Shown here: positions 26,601-35,699 of the stretch, piece after piece
How the letters are laid out: each line of letters starts with the position of its first letter
Position numbering within the stretch: the stretch's first letter is position 1
Notes under the pieces: generated by a model
What the model was told of the DNA's origin: nothing
Databases searched by the model: none
The model's input: only the letters and a program-made list of their open reading frames with translations
Source of the DNA: Marinobacter sp. Arc7-DN-1
GTDB lineage: Bacteria > Pseudomonadota > Gammaproteobacteria > Pseudomonadales > Oleiphilaceae
Reading direction: 5' to 3'
Length of the DNA: 64,000 nucleotides
Assembly: GCF_003441595.1 (NCBI RefSeq)
Contig: NZ_CP031848.1
Location: forward strand, 1,736,001 to 1,800,000
Translations under genes and position numbers: made by a program

Positions 26601-26757
26601 GGCCGAAACCAGCACTCAGGCCATGGCGGTGATCCCGCTGGTGATTTCGGTCGTCTTCGGACTGCTGGTGTCTACCATTCTGATACTGCTGGCATTGCCG
26701 GCGCTTTACGTAATTCTGGAGGATCTGGGATGGGCCGCCTCCGCTAACTCCGGATAG
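23662..26757 (+). CDS. RND efflux permease (HAE1/AcrB-like)
   Basis: A 1031-residue inner membrane proton-driven exporter with the usual twelve helices and two large periplasmic loops. The proton-relay motif is GIVMDDSVVITDN in the fourth helix. It starts with GTG overlapping the adaptor stop codon. It belongs to the drug/hydrophobic-compound branch rather than the metal branch, unlike the two RND pumps later in the window. Control by the adjacent TetR suggests induction by a small organic compound; the substrate cannot be told. Confidence 0.93.
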   Translation: MIRWFAGHPTAGNLLLILMLAMGLFAAPNLTRETFPDYLPPEVSITIEYRGATAADVEEAICQRLGEALQRVDYMKEISCTARDNQAQTIASMSPEGDMGRFLDDIRTETEALTDLPEEAEDPIIRELYRTNLVAAIAVYGPMSFAHLETYTNQLQDRLFAMEGVADVIPVGLSQRQWHIEVSRDLLRQYSLGVRDIARAISSQNLNMPLGNIETDSQDIQLRFVDERRSLQALAKLPVVGGEAGAVLTLGDLATITEAHEREEERVEFNGQRAIVLEVHKNRHDDALRVMDSLQTFVDEEKARRAGTVELEITQDMTSIVKDRLQMLVANGITGLLLVGLVMALFFRPRLAFWALFGLPAAFAGAFVMMVLTGLSLNMITLVALLMAIGIVMDDSVVITDNIAQRAAEGCSPLEAAVTGTQEILPGVLSSFLTTVAVFVPLAFLAGELGSVLEVLPVVLIAALAASLIEAFWILPHHLRNGLGKKREKAPSRFRSAFDSGFEKVREKVGQLADSAIRFRYGVLAAMLLTILGSVGLMAGGHVRMEAMPEIDGDVLEARVLMPQGTPLHQTQAITNRITEAMQRLNEEYAPEQPGRQALVRNIQTRFNQHAGAGEQGAHVATVMADLLTAEIRTVDLVTLTDRWYQEIGEIPGLIALNIQEPGFGPAGVPIEVRLQGTDLDELKAAARYLSEEVASYNGTFNVLDDLRPGKPQRILTLNDSALPLGLNTAEVASQIRTGLLGDIVDTVQIGDQHIEILVRQASAERNTRQFLEDTVITTAKGQMVPLREVATIAEERQWSQVTRINGLRTVTVSADVNGRKTNADAIVADLQNQAFPKLREQWPEISLQVEGQTARSQETGQSIARGLLIGLLGIFLILSFQFRSYLEPIIVMLSIPVAFMGAVWGHLLMGYNLSMPSLIGAASLAGIVVNNAILLVQFVKTYRERGMTATEAAGAASRARFRAILITTSTTIAGLLPLLAETSTQAMAVIPLVISVVFGLLVSTILILLALPALYVILEDLGWAASANSG

Positions 26758-26864
26758 CCCGGAAAGTGGGGACAGCTGTCAGAAATTAGCATATCTCAAC
26801 AGGCATACTATCTGATAGTGATAACCTGAACGGCGCTCGCCATTCATTAATAGAGGGCTATACC

Positions 26865-27335
26865 ATGACAAAAACAACCTGCGCACTTCTGGCCACCCTG
26901 GCACTGAGCATCGCTCTGCCGTTCACTGTCACGGCGGATGAACCAGTCACCCCCAAGCTGACCGACAAGCTGGACCGTCTGCTGCGCGAAGAGATGCGAT
27001 CCATTCAGTCGACCATGGGGCAGATTCATTCGGCCATCGTCATGGGCCAGCATGACAGTGTTGCAGAGAATGCCCAGAAGATTCACGACAGCTTCATCCT
27101 GCAACAGTCACTGACCGAACAGGATCGCAAAGACCTGATGTCGGCAGTACCCAACGGTTTTATCAAGCTGGACAAGGAATTCCACCAGCTTGCTGCATCG
27201 CTGGCAGAGGCAGGCAGGGGTAAAGGCACGAAAGAGCAGCACAAGCTATTCAGCGAAATGACCGGCAACTGCATCCAATGCCACAGCAAGTATGTGTCTG
27301 ACCGTTTCCCTGGCGTTCAATCCTTAAATGACTGA
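26865..27335 (+). CDS. Cytochrome c'-like periplasmic protein
   Basis: A 156-residue secreted protein with a Sec signal (about 1-24), a helical body and one heme site CIQCH near the C-terminus (from residue 136). A C-terminal CxxCH in a four-helix protein is the layout of cytochrome c'. Proteins of this kind bind NO and may buffer it, which would fit the denitrification genes nearby. GAGGG seven bases before the ATG supports the start. It converges with ubiV with a 6-base gap. Confidence 0.8.
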   Translation: MTKTTCALLATLALSIALPFTVTADEPVTPKLTDKLDRLLREEMRSIQSTMGQIHSAIVMGQHDSVAENAQKIHDSFILQQSLTEQDRKDLMSAVPNGFIKLDKEFHQLAASLAEAGRGKGTKEQHKLFSEMTGNCIQCHSKYVSDRFPGVQSLND

Positions 27336-27341
27336 CCGGCC

Positions 27342-28232
27342 TTAGCCGACCAGTTCCATTCCCGGTTTGCCGTACCAGTATCCGTTGCAGGGTGGCGCTT
27401 CCACCAGTTGCAGCGGATCGGTTGCCGGTGTTACACCCCGGCGCACCTGATCAAAGCGGTGCACCACTTCATCCATACCCTGATGTTCCGGGCTCAGTCG
27501 GATCGTTGACACCCCCATCCGCTCCATCTCCGGCAGCTCCCGCATCAGGTCATAGCGCGAGCCAGACAAGGTGGAAATACCGTTGATCCGGAACAGCTCC
27601 TGAGATTCCCGGGAGCGCAATTCCATACCATCGGGATGCTCGATGCAGCGGAACTCGCAGTTATCTTTCGGAAGATTGTAATGCCGTGCGGTGAAGCAAC
27701 GGGATGACCAGGCCAGGGGCAGGAAGCCCCAGGCGAATACCTCTGCCGGCAAGTCCAGGCCTTCCTCTTTCAAACCCTTGATCAGCTGATCCAGGGTTCC
27801 CTTGCCCAGTTCCACCGGCAGGTTCCAGCCCCTGAGGCCCTGTTTTGCCAGCACCTTGAGCGTGGCCACGTTGTAGACGTTCATGGACGGGCCGGTTATG
27901 AAGGGAATGTCATTACGAATAGCCACCTGCAAAGCGCTCTGGTCATTCGCTTCCACCACAAACTCGTTCTGGTCACAGATCCGGCGCAGACGGCGCAGAT
28001 CCGCGTCGGATTCGATCAGCGTCTGGGTGGAAAGCACTACGTCCTTCCCGCAGGCTTTCAGATCACGGGCCAGATCAAACCAGTCATCCGGTTTCAGCTC
28101 ACGGCGACGACTGCACACGGCTTCGCCCAGATAGATGGTATCCACCGGCCACTCGGCGGCGTTGGCATAGAAATCGAAAACGGTTTGCCTGGACCAGAAC
28201 CACAGAATCGGGCCCAGCGATAACTTCATCAT
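27342..28232 (-). CDS. ubiV: UbiV, O2-independent ubiquinone hydroxylation protein
   Basis: A 296-residue U32-family protein. Four cysteines fit the 4Fe-4S set of UbiV: LGEAVCSRRREL, SSRCFTARHYN, DNCEF and RCIEHPDG. With UbiU it hydroxylates the ubiquinone ring without O2, using prephenate as oxygen donor in studied bacteria. It follows ubiU by 13 bases. No ubiT (SCP2 domain) is visible in the window. It complements the other anaerobic-metabolism genes here. Confidence 0.92.
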   Translation of the reverse strand: MMKLSLGPILWFWSRQTVFDFYANAAEWPVDTIYLGEAVCSRRRELKPDDWFDLARDLKACGKDVVLSTQTLIESDADLRRLRRICDQNEFVVEANDQSALQVAIRNDIPFITGPSMNVYNVATLKVLAKQGLRGWNLPVELGKGTLDQLIKGLKEEGLDLPAEVFAWGFLPLAWSSRCFTARHYNLPKDNCEFRCIEHPDGMELRSRESQELFRINGISTLSGSRYDLMRELPEMERMGVSTIRLSPEHQGMDEVVHRFDQVRRGVTPATDPLQLVEAPPCNGYWYGKPGMELVG

Positions 28233-28245
28233 AATCGGTAGAACC

Positions 28246-29241
28246 TTATTTCCACTTGCGATGGTATGCGCCCAGCGTTGTCAGGCCGCCTTCGGAAAGT
28301 CCCGCCAGGGTGCTGCGCCACTGCGGGTCAACCGTAAACATGCCGGAGCCGGACTCGAGATGATCAAGCGCGTGGCGCCAGGTGCGGGCAACATCGGCGA
28401 TATAGGCGGGGCTGCGCTGACGACCCTCGATTTTTACGGCACTTATGCCCAGCTCCCGGAGATCCGGGAGAAGGTCCAGCGTATTCAGGCTGACCGGTTC
28501 CTCAATGGCGTGGTAGACACTGCCCTCCACTTCGAAACGGCCTTTGCACAAGGTCGGATAGCCGGCGGATTCACCCTGGCCATATCGGTCAATCAGCACA
28601 TCGTTCAGCCGGGATTCAAGCCCCCGCGGTGTCTCCTGCCAGCGCACAGCCTTGGCCGGAGAGCAGGCGCCACGGGTATTGGGGGACTCATCGGTCAGGT
28701 AGGAAGAGAGATAACATCGACCCTCGGCCATGATGCACAGACTCCCGAAGGCAAACACTTCCAGCTCGACCGGGCTGTGTTTAGCCACACCACGAACCTG
28801 GTCCAGCGAGAGAACCCGGGGCAGCACCGCCCGGCGGATATCGAAGTTATCCTTGTAGAACGAGAGCGCCTCGTGGCTGGTGGCAGAGCCCTGCACCGAC
28901 AGATGCCGGGGAATATCCGGGTACTTGTTGGCGGCATAATCCAGAAGGCCCATATCGGCCAGGATAATGGCATCCACACCCAGGCTTGCGGCGCGGTCTA
29001 CCGCGCCCTTCCACTGCTCCCAGCCATCCGGTTGCGGGTAGGTATTGATGGCACAGAACACCCGTGCGCCTCGCAGGTGGGCATAGTCAATACCCTCGGC
29101 GGCACGTTTGTCGTTGAAGTTCAGGCCGGCAAACTGGCGGGCGTTGGTGCTGTCCCGAAAACCCAAATACACGGCATTGGCACCGTTATCCACCGCGGTT
29201 TTCAGGGCTGGCAGGCTACCGGCCGGGCAGACGAGTTCCAT
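28246..29241 (-). CDS. ubiU: UbiU, O2-independent ubiquinone hydroxylation protein
   Basis: A 331-residue U32 peptidase-like protein with the UbiU cysteine set: FGSLCIMAEGRCYLSSY, TRGACSPAK and YPTLCKGRF carry the Fe-S ligands. It works as a heterodimer with UbiV. The ATG at 29241 (MELVCPAGS) is preceded by GGAG at seven bases; an in-frame GTG four codons upstream is less likely. It is first in the ubiUV pair. Confidence 0.93.
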   Translation of the reverse strand: MELVCPAGSLPALKTAVDNGANAVYLGFRDSTNARQFAGLNFNDKRAAEGIDYAHLRGARVFCAINTYPQPDGWEQWKGAVDRAASLGVDAIILADMGLLDYAANKYPDIPRHLSVQGSATSHEALSFYKDNFDIRRAVLPRVLSLDQVRGVAKHSPVELEVFAFGSLCIMAEGRCYLSSYLTDESPNTRGACSPAKAVRWQETPRGLESRLNDVLIDRYGQGESAGYPTLCKGRFEVEGSVYHAIEEPVSLNTLDLLPDLRELGISAVKIEGRQRSPAYIADVARTWRHALDHLESGSGMFTVDPQWRSTLAGLSEGGLTTLGAYHRKWK

Positions 29242-29327
29242 GGCATTCTCCACTTCAAGAATGCCGGTACCTTACCGCTACTCGCGCAGGAACTGCCTTG
29301 ACCTTTGTCAGCGCAAGGTTCGAAGGT

Positions 29328-29474
29328 TCAGAGACTACGGCCCCGGATTACCCGAAGCAGTATTACCACAATCGCGACCACCAGCAGAATATGGATAAAG
29401 CCGCCCATGGAATAGGAGGTCACCAAACCCAAAGCCCAAAGAATCAGTAGAACAATGGCAATTGTTTCCAGCAT
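29328..29474 (-). CDS. Small lmo0937-like membrane protein (48 aa)
   Basis: A 48-residue, nearly all-hydrophobic protein with two membrane segments (MLETIAIVLLILWALGLVTS, then FIHILLVVAIVVILLRVIRG). It resembles the lmo0937 family of tiny membrane proteins, often next to stress genes such as csbD, which is the next gene upstream. Function unknown. The ATG at 29474 is the family start; the upstream in-frame residues are not conserved-looking. Confidence 0.75.
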   Translation of the reverse strand: MLETIAIVLLILWALGLVTSYSMGGFIHILLVVAIVVILLRVIRGRSL

Positions 29475-29544
29475 GGCTATGCACCCCTGTTGAGCCCAGC
29501 ACCAAACCATGAGCATTTTGACTCATGGTTCGGACGGACCGATC

Positions 29545-29751
29545 TTAATTCTTACCGAAGAATTCCTTAACCTGCTTTTCAGCCTCTTCGCGGGTTATGG
29601 CATACCGCTCCTGAATCAGGCCTGCAAGCTTGTCCTTTCGCCCTTCCGCCGCAAGAAGTTCGTCCTCTGTCAGATTGCCCCAGACCAGCTTTGCTTTTCC
29701 AACCTGTTGTTTCCACTTTCCTTTCATTTCGTCTGCACTAAACATGCTCAT
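29545..29751 (-). CDS. CsbD-family stress protein
   Basis: A 68-residue soluble protein with the CsbD layout: MKGKWKQQVGKAKLVWGNLT, then EGRKDKLAGLIQERYAITRE and a lysine-rich end. CsbD-like proteins respond to general stress; their molecular role is unknown. GGAGG precedes ATG 29751; a second ATG two codons later is possible. Confidence 0.9.
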   Translation of the reverse strand: MSMFSADEMKGKWKQQVGKAKLVWGNLTEDELLAAEGRKDKLAGLIQERYAITREEAEKQVKEFFGKN

Positions 29752-30027
29752 GATCACACCCTCCTCTGGCTATAACTTCGGTTTCAAGCTAGCTCGTCGC
29801 CATACCCGGGTCTGTTCGCTGGCACACACAGAGGAATACCTCCAAAGTGGTGCTCTACGCACTTATACCTATGCATATTTTTCTTTATATATGCCAGTTA
29901 TTTAACAATCACTTACAGTAGCTTACAGGCCTGAAACTACCTCCACAGCTACCCCGTCTCGCCGATAGCAGCCGGCCTACCGGCACCGGGATAATGAGCG
30001 CATTCCCTGATCAAACAAGGCAAGGCT

Positions 30028-32055
30028 ATGAACTTCATCAATAATCTCTCCATGCGGGGCAAGCTGACCACTCTGATGGTGCCTGCCCTGCTTGTTATTC
30101 TCTATTTCGCCGCTGAGAGCATTGCTCTGAGCTACAACGAGCTGAGCAATATGCGCCAGTTGCGTTCCATGGTGGAACTCGCTGAAATCGGCGACCCTCT
30201 GACCGAGAGTCTGCAGAAGGAACGCGGCAGGTCCGCAGTCCTCTTCGCCAGCCAACCCCGTACCGACGCCGCCCGCCAGGCCGAGCGTGAGCTGGCGGAG
30301 CAACGGCGGCAAACCGATACCCGCATTTCGGACTATCGCCGCGGAATTGACGCCCTGCTGGCAGGCGCCTCCTTTGATCGCAGCGTTGAAACCAGCCTAC
30401 AGGCAGTGAGCCAGGGCCTGGCCAACCTGAATTCCCTGCGCAGTTCAATCGATAACCGAAGCATTGCCGCGGGCGATTCCGCGTCGCGCTACACCGCAAT
30501 GATCATGGAACTGATTGACCGGATTGCTCTGATTATCCGACAGACCACCGATCCGGAGCTGACCCGTGACGTTAATGCTTACTACGCCCTGGCGGAGTTG
30601 GCAGAGCGAGCAGGCCGGGAACGCGCGGTTGGTGCATTCCTGATTCGCAGCGGAAACTTTGATCTTCCTACCCTGCGCCGTATCGCCGGACTCGGCGGGC
30701 AGCAGCAAGCCTACTTCAACGAAGCACTGGCGATGCAGGCCTCGGACACCGCACTTCGCGCAACTCTTGAAAAACAGTCGGGCACTGCTGCAAGTCAGTC
30801 CCTGGAGGAGAAGCGCGAAACCCTGTTCAGCAGTCCTTCCGGCATGTATGCCCTGGATGCGGCAGACTGGTTCAACAACACCACCGAACGGATTGGCGAG
30901 CTCAACGGGTTTCGTAAGGACATGCTGGCTGATGTAATGGCTCTGGCCACCGCCGGGGTCGCCGACGCCCGCAATGACCTAATCACTGCATCCGCCATTG
31001 CGGCAGGCGCGGTTCTGGCGATGCTGGTGCTTATGCTGGTCATCATCCGTGCCATCAACCTGCAAGTCGGGCGCCTGCTTGAAGGCGTGCAGTTCGCCAT
31101 GGACAACAAGGACCTGACCCGTGACATTGAAATCGCCAGCACGGATGAAGTGGGCACTATTGGCAAAGCGATCAACGAGTTGTTCGGGCGCTTCGGCAAC
31201 GCCCTGTTGCAGATCGACAAATCCAGCGTTCAACTGGCGACGGCTACCGAGGAAACCAGCTCCACGGCTGGCCAGAATTCAAGCCAGGTGAAAAACCAGC
31301 AGCAACAGATCGAACAGGTGGCGGCAGCTACTGAGGAGATGTCGGCCACTTCCGAGGAAATCTCCCGGAATACCCAGCAGGTTGCTGATGCCGCAAGAAG
31401 CGCCATGGAAAAAAGTCACACTGGCGAGCAGGTGTTGCACGGCAGCGTGAAGAGCATCCGCTCGCTGGCCAACTCGGTTCAGAAAGTTAATGAGGTTATT
31501 GAAGAGCTGGAGAACCGCAGCTCAACCATCAGCGATGTGGTGGATGTGATTCGCAAGGTGGCGGACCAGACCAACCTGTTGGCCCTGAATGCGGCTATAG
31601 AAGCGGCCCGGGCGGGCGAGCATGGTCGGGGATTCGCGGTGGTTGCCGATGAAGTACGCACCCTGGCGCAGCAGACCCATGAATCCACCACCCAGATTGA
31701 GGACATCATCAACGGCTTCCGGAATATTACCGGCAATGCCAGCCGTTCCATTATTGAAAGTCACAACCTGGCTAACGCCACCAGCGAACAGGCTTCAGAG
31801 CTGGAGCAGACCTTTGCGGACATCCTGACCGACGTAAACAGCATTTCCGATATGGCCAGCCAGATTGCCACCGCTTCCGAGGAACAGGTTGCAGTAACCC
31901 GGGAACTGGCAGGCAGCATGGAATCGGTCAGTGAGGCCGCGATCCTGACGCTGACCGGGTCCCAGGAAATCACCCAGGTGACCGGCGAGCAGGCACGGCT
32001 GGCGAGGGTACTTCAGGACCTTGCCAATGAGTTCAAGGTGCCGGCGTACAGCTGA
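30028..32055 (+). CDS. Methyl-accepting chemotaxis protein with NIT sensor domain
   Basis: A 675-residue membrane receptor. One helix near residues 15-32 and another near 325-345 flank a large helical periplasmic NIT-type domain, recognised by the family opening [21 protein letters not shown] domains sense nitrate or nitrite. A HAMP domain and an MCP signalling domain follow, with the tip [20 protein letters not shown]. It may guide movement along nitrate/nitrite gradients in this denitrifier. The 270 bases before it hold no gene I can support. Confidence 0.9.
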   Translation: MNFINNLSMRGKLTTLMVPALLVILYFAAESIALSYNELSNMRQLRSMVELAEIGDPLTESLQKERGRSAVLFASQPRTDAARQAERELAEQRRQTDTRISDYRRGIDALLAGASFDRSVETSLQAVSQGLANLNSLRSSIDNRSIAAGDSASRYTAMIMELIDRIALIIRQTTDPELTRDVNAYYALAELAERAGRERAVGAFLIRSGNFDLPTLRRIAGLGGQQQAYFNEALAMQASDTALRATLEKQSGTAASQSLEEKRETLFSSPSGMYALDAADWFNNTTERIGELNGFRKDMLADVMALATAGVADARNDLITASAIAAGAVLAMLVLMLVIIRAINLQVGRLLEGVQFAMDNKDLTRDIEIASTDEVGTIGKAINELFGRFGNALLQIDKSSVQLATATEETSSTAGQNSSQVKNQQQQIEQVAAATEEMSATSEEISRNTQQVADAARSAMEKSHTGEQVLHGSVKSIRSLANSVQKVNEVIEELENRSSTISDVVDVIRKVADQTNLLALNAAIEAARAGEHGRGFAVVADEVRTLAQQTHESTTQIEDIINGFRNITGNASRSIIESHNLANATSEQASELEQTFADILTDVNSISDMASQIATASEEQVAVTRELAGSMESVSEAAILTLTGSQEITQVTGEQARLARVLQDLANEFKVPAYS

Positions 32056-32073
32056 AACCAACAGAAGTAAAAA

Positions 32074-32155
32074 GGGGTCAGATGAAAGCCTTCATCTGAC
32101 CCCGACTTCACTCGACTTTGAATATGGGGTCAGAAGAACGCTTTCTTCTGACCCC
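32074..32155. repeat. Two extragenic palindromes downstream of hemN
   Basis: 32074-32103 and 32126-32155 are 30-bp hairpins with 13-bp perfect stems: GGGGTCAGATGAA and GGGGTCAGAAGAA, each followed by a 4-base loop and its complement. They differ at one stem position with a matching change in the other arm, so pairing is conserved. They lie between the chemoreceptor and hemN ends and may stop both transcripts. Confidence 0.85.
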
Positions 32156-32185
32156 GAGTTCGGCCCCCCGTCTTCGACAGGCCTG

Positions 32186-33604
32186 TCAGATAATCCGGGA
32201 GAACCGCTGGCTGGCGCCTTCCTTGCGGTAGAGATCAAAGATCTGGCAGATGGCCCGGATCAGCAACCGGCCTGCGGGCTGGACCTGAAGAACGCTGCCG
32301 TCATCGGCAATCAGTTCATCCTGCACCATGGGCTTCAGGCGGCTGAGTTCATCCGCGAAGTAGCGGTCCAGGTCTTCCTGCCACACCGCCGCGAACTGCT
32401 GGCGATCCAGCCGGAACTGGCAGATGAGCTGGCCGATCACCCAACGGCGAATGCGGTCGTCACGGGTCAGGTTCACGCCTTTGGTGATCGCCAGTTGGCC
32501 GGCATCAATGGACGCTTCCCAGGACGGCAGGTCGTGGTTGTTCTGGAAATAGGCATCGTCGGTCTGACCAATGGCCGACACACCCAGGGACACCAGATCG
32601 CACTCCGAATGGGTGGTGTAACCCTGGAAGTTCCGGTGCAGCCGGCCTTCCCGCTGGGCCACAGCCAGGCTGTCATCCGGCTTGGCGAAGTGGTCCATGC
32701 CGATGTATTCGTAGCCGGCTTCCAGCAGGCGGTTGATGGTGTTGTGGAGAATGGTCAGTTTCTGCTGCGGGCTCGGCAGCGTATCGGACTGGATCCGGGT
32801 CTGCGGATAAAAGCGGTCCGGCAGGTGCGCATAGCTGAATACGGAGAGCCGGTCCGGCGACATTTCGATGACCGCCTCCAGGGTTTCCGCGAAGCTTTCC
32901 GGGGTCTGGTAGGGCAGGCCGTAGATCAGATCCAGGTTAATGGAGCGGAAGCCAATCCGCCGTGCCTCACTCAGCACGGCCTCGGTCATGTCCCGGGGCT
33001 GGATGCGGTTCACCGCCTTCTGCACCTCGGGGTTCACGTCCTGGACACCCAGGCTGATCCGGTTGAACCCAAGATCCCAGAGTGTGGGCAGGGTGTCCTG
33101 GTCCACTTCCCGAGGGTCGATCTCAACGCTGTAGTCCCGGTCATCACCGGTTTGCAGATTGAACAGCTCCCCATACCCCGCCATCAGATGTTCCATCACC
33201 TCCTTCGGCAAAAACGTGGGGGTGCCGCCGCCCCAGTGCAGCTGGGTAACCGGTCGGTTCGCACCGAACAGCCTTGACTGGATGGCGGCTTCTTTCAGCA
33301 GCCGCTCCACGTAGGGCATGGCCTTGTCACGTTTCTTGGTGATCACCTTATTGCAGGCGCAGTAGTAGCACAGGTGCGCGCAGAACGGCAGGTGGGTGTA
33401 GAGTGATAATGGCCGGTCGCTGGCCTTGCTGCGGGCGGCGGCCTTGACCATGTCCTCAATCGGGTAGTTCTGGTTGAACTCAACGGCCGTTGGGTAGGAG
33501 GTGTACCTCGGGCCACTGAGGTCGTAGCGGCGGATCAGGGCGTCGTCCCAGATGAATTCCGGCAATGCGGAGTCTTGGGTTTTGAGTGCAGGGTCGGAGG
33601 TCAT
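32186..33604 (-). CDS. hemN: Oxygen-independent coproporphyrinogen III oxidase, second copy
   Basis: A 472-residue radical-SAM enzyme of the HemN type with CxxxCxxC in FCAHLCYYCACNK and the WGGGTPTF motif. It catalyses the same step as the copy at 8011. The two differ widely, and this one stands alone rather than beside nor genes, so it may serve general low-oxygen heme synthesis. I start at ATG 33604 (MTSDPALK); the upstream extension runs into a palindromic repeat. Repeats of the GGGGTCAG family lie on both sides of the gene. Confidence 0.93.
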   Translation of the reverse strand: MTSDPALKTQDSALPEFIWDDALIRRYDLSGPRYTSYPTAVEFNQNYPIEDMVKAAARSKASDRPLSLYTHLPFCAHLCYYCACNKVITKKRDKAMPYVERLLKEAAIQSRLFGANRPVTQLHWGGGTPTFLPKEVMEHLMAGYGELFNLQTGDDRDYSVEIDPREVDQDTLPTLWDLGFNRISLGVQDVNPEVQKAVNRIQPRDMTEAVLSEARRIGFRSINLDLIYGLPYQTPESFAETLEAVIEMSPDRLSVFSYAHLPDRFYPQTRIQSDTLPSPQQKLTILHNTINRLLEAGYEYIGMDHFAKPDDSLAVAQREGRLHRNFQGYTTHSECDLVSLGVSAIGQTDDAYFQNNHDLPSWEASIDAGQLAITKGVNLTRDDRIRRWVIGQLICQFRLDRQQFAAVWQEDLDRYFADELSRLKPMVQDELIADDGSVLQVQPAGRLLIRAICQIFDLYRKEGASQRFSRII

Positions 33605-33612
33605 AGTAAACT

Positions 33613-33657
33613 CGGGGTCAGATGAAATTGGGGTCAGATGAAAGTTCATCTGACCCC
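33613..33657. repeat. Extragenic palindrome upstream of hemN
   Basis: GGGGTCAGATGAA occurs as a lone arm at 33614-33626 and again at 33630-33642, the latter paired with TTCATCTGACCCC at 33645-33657 (13-bp stem, 2-base loop). It is the same family as the pair at 32074-32155. Confidence 0.85.
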
Positions 33658-33751
33658 ATGTTCAGGGGAGCTGGAGGGATTTTACGGTAATCCTTCGGCT
33701 CGCATTTTGATGCGGGTCAGCTGAGTTTCAGTTTACCAGTTTGTTGTATGA

Positions 33752-33922
33752 ACCACCCTTGGGCTGTTGGCGTACTTCTACTACCTCTTTTGGGGAGTTT
33801 TGGTGTTCGGAGGCGAATGGCTGGCGGTCCATGCCGATGCCTATGACTGGATAGAGCTGCCCAATGTGCTGGGCATGGTGATGCACGCCGATAACTTGCT
33901 GGCACGATTGGAACACATATAA
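33752..33922 (+). pseudogene. Possible gene remnant
   Basis: The frame reads LLAYFYYLFWGVLVFGGEWL, then DAYDWIELPNVLGMVMHADN, ending at TAA 33922. It looks protein-like (a membrane helix, then an amphipathic part) but has no start codon with a ribosome site, and an in-frame TGA lies just before. Protein-like stretches also occur in the other two plus-strand frames just upstream (33668-33750). This suggests a decayed gene with frameshifts; I do not recognise it. Confidence 0.3.
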
Positions 33923-33931
33923 CGATGGTGC

Positions 33932-35620
33932 TCACGGCGGCCCGATTTCGCAGGCCAGCACCAGCGCCCAGAATTCCGAGAAATCGTTGACTACGACATC
34001 CGGCTTGTCGGGATGTTTGTGGGTGCCCGGAAATATCTTGTTCAGCCACGGCAGGTCCCATTGCGCGCCGTTAAAGAACACCGAGGTCATGCCCGCCCTC
34101 TTGGCGGCAATCACATCGGTGGTGCTGTCACCCACATACCAGACGCTCGGGTCCGGCGGATAATCCAGTTTCTGAACTGCCAATACCAACTGATCCGGAT
34201 GCGGCTTGCGCATTGGTGTATCGTCGCCGCACACATCCACATCGAAAAGATGGGTCCAGCCGGTGTCTTCCACCGCAGCCAGCTCATGCTCAAAAAACTC
34301 CCGGTCCCGGTTTGTGATCACCCCGATCTGAATCCCCAGACGCCGCAATCCCTCCAGCACTTCACACACCTTGGGTTCAAAAGCTTTCACCGTGCCATAG
34401 TGCTTCCGGTAGTGGTGATTGAAGGCTTTGTGGGCAATCTGTTTGGCTTCCTGATCCTCCCCGAACAGCACTTCAAAAATGTCGGTCCGGGAGATTTTCC
34501 GATCGGCCTTCACCTTGGGGTGTAGCCTGGCGAACTCGCGCACGTAGGCAACCAGCCTGACGTCCTCCGGTGTCTTGCTGTCCTCAGGGGCCAGCATCCG
34601 GTCCATCAGCCTGAGCCGGTGAAAGTCCGGCAACATGTCATCCACCGCGTGGTACATGGCGTCCAGGGTATCCACCAGAGTCGCGTGCCAGTCGAACAGG
34701 ATGACCGCCGGCCGGACCAGTTTGACGGCCGCCGGGTGCCAGTCCGGTTCTATCCGGGGTTCGGGGCGCTGAGGGGGTGGGTAGGGTCTCGGTCTTACCT
34801 CCGCGGGCGCCTGACGGAACGCCTCAGGCTCATTCCTTTCGAGCAGCGCCAGCAGATCCATCAGGTCCTCGAAGCTGTCAAGAATGGCGGCGGGGGCGTC
34901 CCGGTGTGAGAACCAGCTGTCTATCCGGCCCGGTTCCCAGCAGGCACCGTTATAGAAAATGCCGGACACACCGGCCTTGTTGGCGGTCAGCATGTCGACG
35001 TAACTGTCACCGATGTACCACGCCCTCTCATCGGCCGGCAGCCCCAGTTTCTCAAGGGCCTTGAGGATGACTTCGGGATCCGGCTTGTACTCGGTCACAT
35101 CATCCGCGCACACCGTGGCATCGAACAGATCCCGCCAGCGCCCCTCGTCCACCGTGCGCAGCTCTTTGTCGAGGAACTCCCGGTTCCGGTTGGTCGATAC
35201 CGCCAGCCGGATGCCCATCGCCTTCAGGGCCGACAGGTACTCATAGGCACCAGGCTGGAAAGGTCTGACCTGCCCGAAATACCAACGGTACGCCTCGTTA
35301 TAGGCCTTGTGGGCAATCAGCTTCGCGGTTTTATCCTCGCCAAAAATGGCGTTGAATATGTCAGTCCTTGATACCCTGCGCTCCGCCAGTATGCGTGGAT
35401 GCAAGCGGCGAAAAATCCGGATATAACGAACCAGCCTGGCATCATCGGCAGTGCGGCACTGACCCTCCGGCAGCAGCCGCTCCACCAGCCCCAGATCCTC
35501 CAGCTGCGGCAACATGTCTTCCATGGCACTGAACATGGCATCGTGGGTGTCGACAAGCGTGCCATGCCAGTCGAAGATCAGCACTGACGGAGCAGACAGA
35601 TGATCACTGAACCGGGCCAT
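33932..35620 (-). CDS. Tandem HAD-like phosphatase with DWHxT motifs
   Basis: A 562-residue cytoplasmic protein made of two similar HAD halves joined by a proline-rich linker (RPRPYPPPQRPEPR). Each half has all four HAD motifs: motif I FDWHGTLVDT (Asp17) and FDWHATLVDT (Asp310), motif II STN/ITN, motif III KPDPE/KPHPD, and motif IV YIGDSYVD/YVGDSTTD. In both halves the second Asp of DxD is His. Most HAD phosphatases need an acid there; phosphonatases have Ala. The substrate is unknown. AAGGA upstream supports ATG 35620. It precedes a universal stress protein gene on the same strand (79 bases). Confidence 0.8.
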   Translation of the reverse strand: MARFSDHLSAPSVLIFDWHGTLVDTHDAMFSAMEDMLPQLEDLGLVERLLPEGQCRTADDARLVRYIRIFRRLHPRILAERRVSRTDIFNAIFGEDKTAKLIAHKAYNEAYRWYFGQVRPFQPGAYEYLSALKAMGIRLAVSTNRNREFLDKELRTVDEGRWRDLFDATVCADDVTEYKPDPEVILKALEKLGLPADERAWYIGDSYVDMLTANKAGVSGIFYNGACWEPGRIDSWFSHRDAPAAILDSFEDLMDLLALLERNEPEAFRQAPAEVRPRPYPPPQRPEPRIEPDWHPAAVKLVRPAVILFDWHATLVDTLDAMYHAVDDMLPDFHRLRLMDRMLAPEDSKTPEDVRLVAYVREFARLHPKVKADRKISRTDIFEVLFGEDQEAKQIAHKAFNHHYRKHYGTVKAFEPKVCEVLEGLRRLGIQIGVITNRDREFFEHELAAVEDTGWTHLFDVDVCGDDTPMRKPHPDQLVLAVQKLDYPPDPSVWYVGDSTTDVIAAKRAGMTSVFFNGAQWDLPWLNKIFPGTHKHPDKPDVVVNDFSEFWALVLACEIGPP

Positions 35621-35699
35621 AAGCAATCCTTTGAAGCTTCAGAAGCGGCCCAAAGTGCAATCCGTGAGCCGCTCCGATCCGTTGTCGCTGTTCGACCAG

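Noticed and set aside
32021..33277. 418-codon plus-strand frame opposite hemN
   Set aside because: hemN carries its radical-SAM motifs on the minus strand; this frame also runs through the palindromic repeats.
33728..33916. 62-codon minus-strand frame
   Set aside because: No ribosome site and no recognisable domain; the plus-strand remnant looks more protein-like, though that too is weak.
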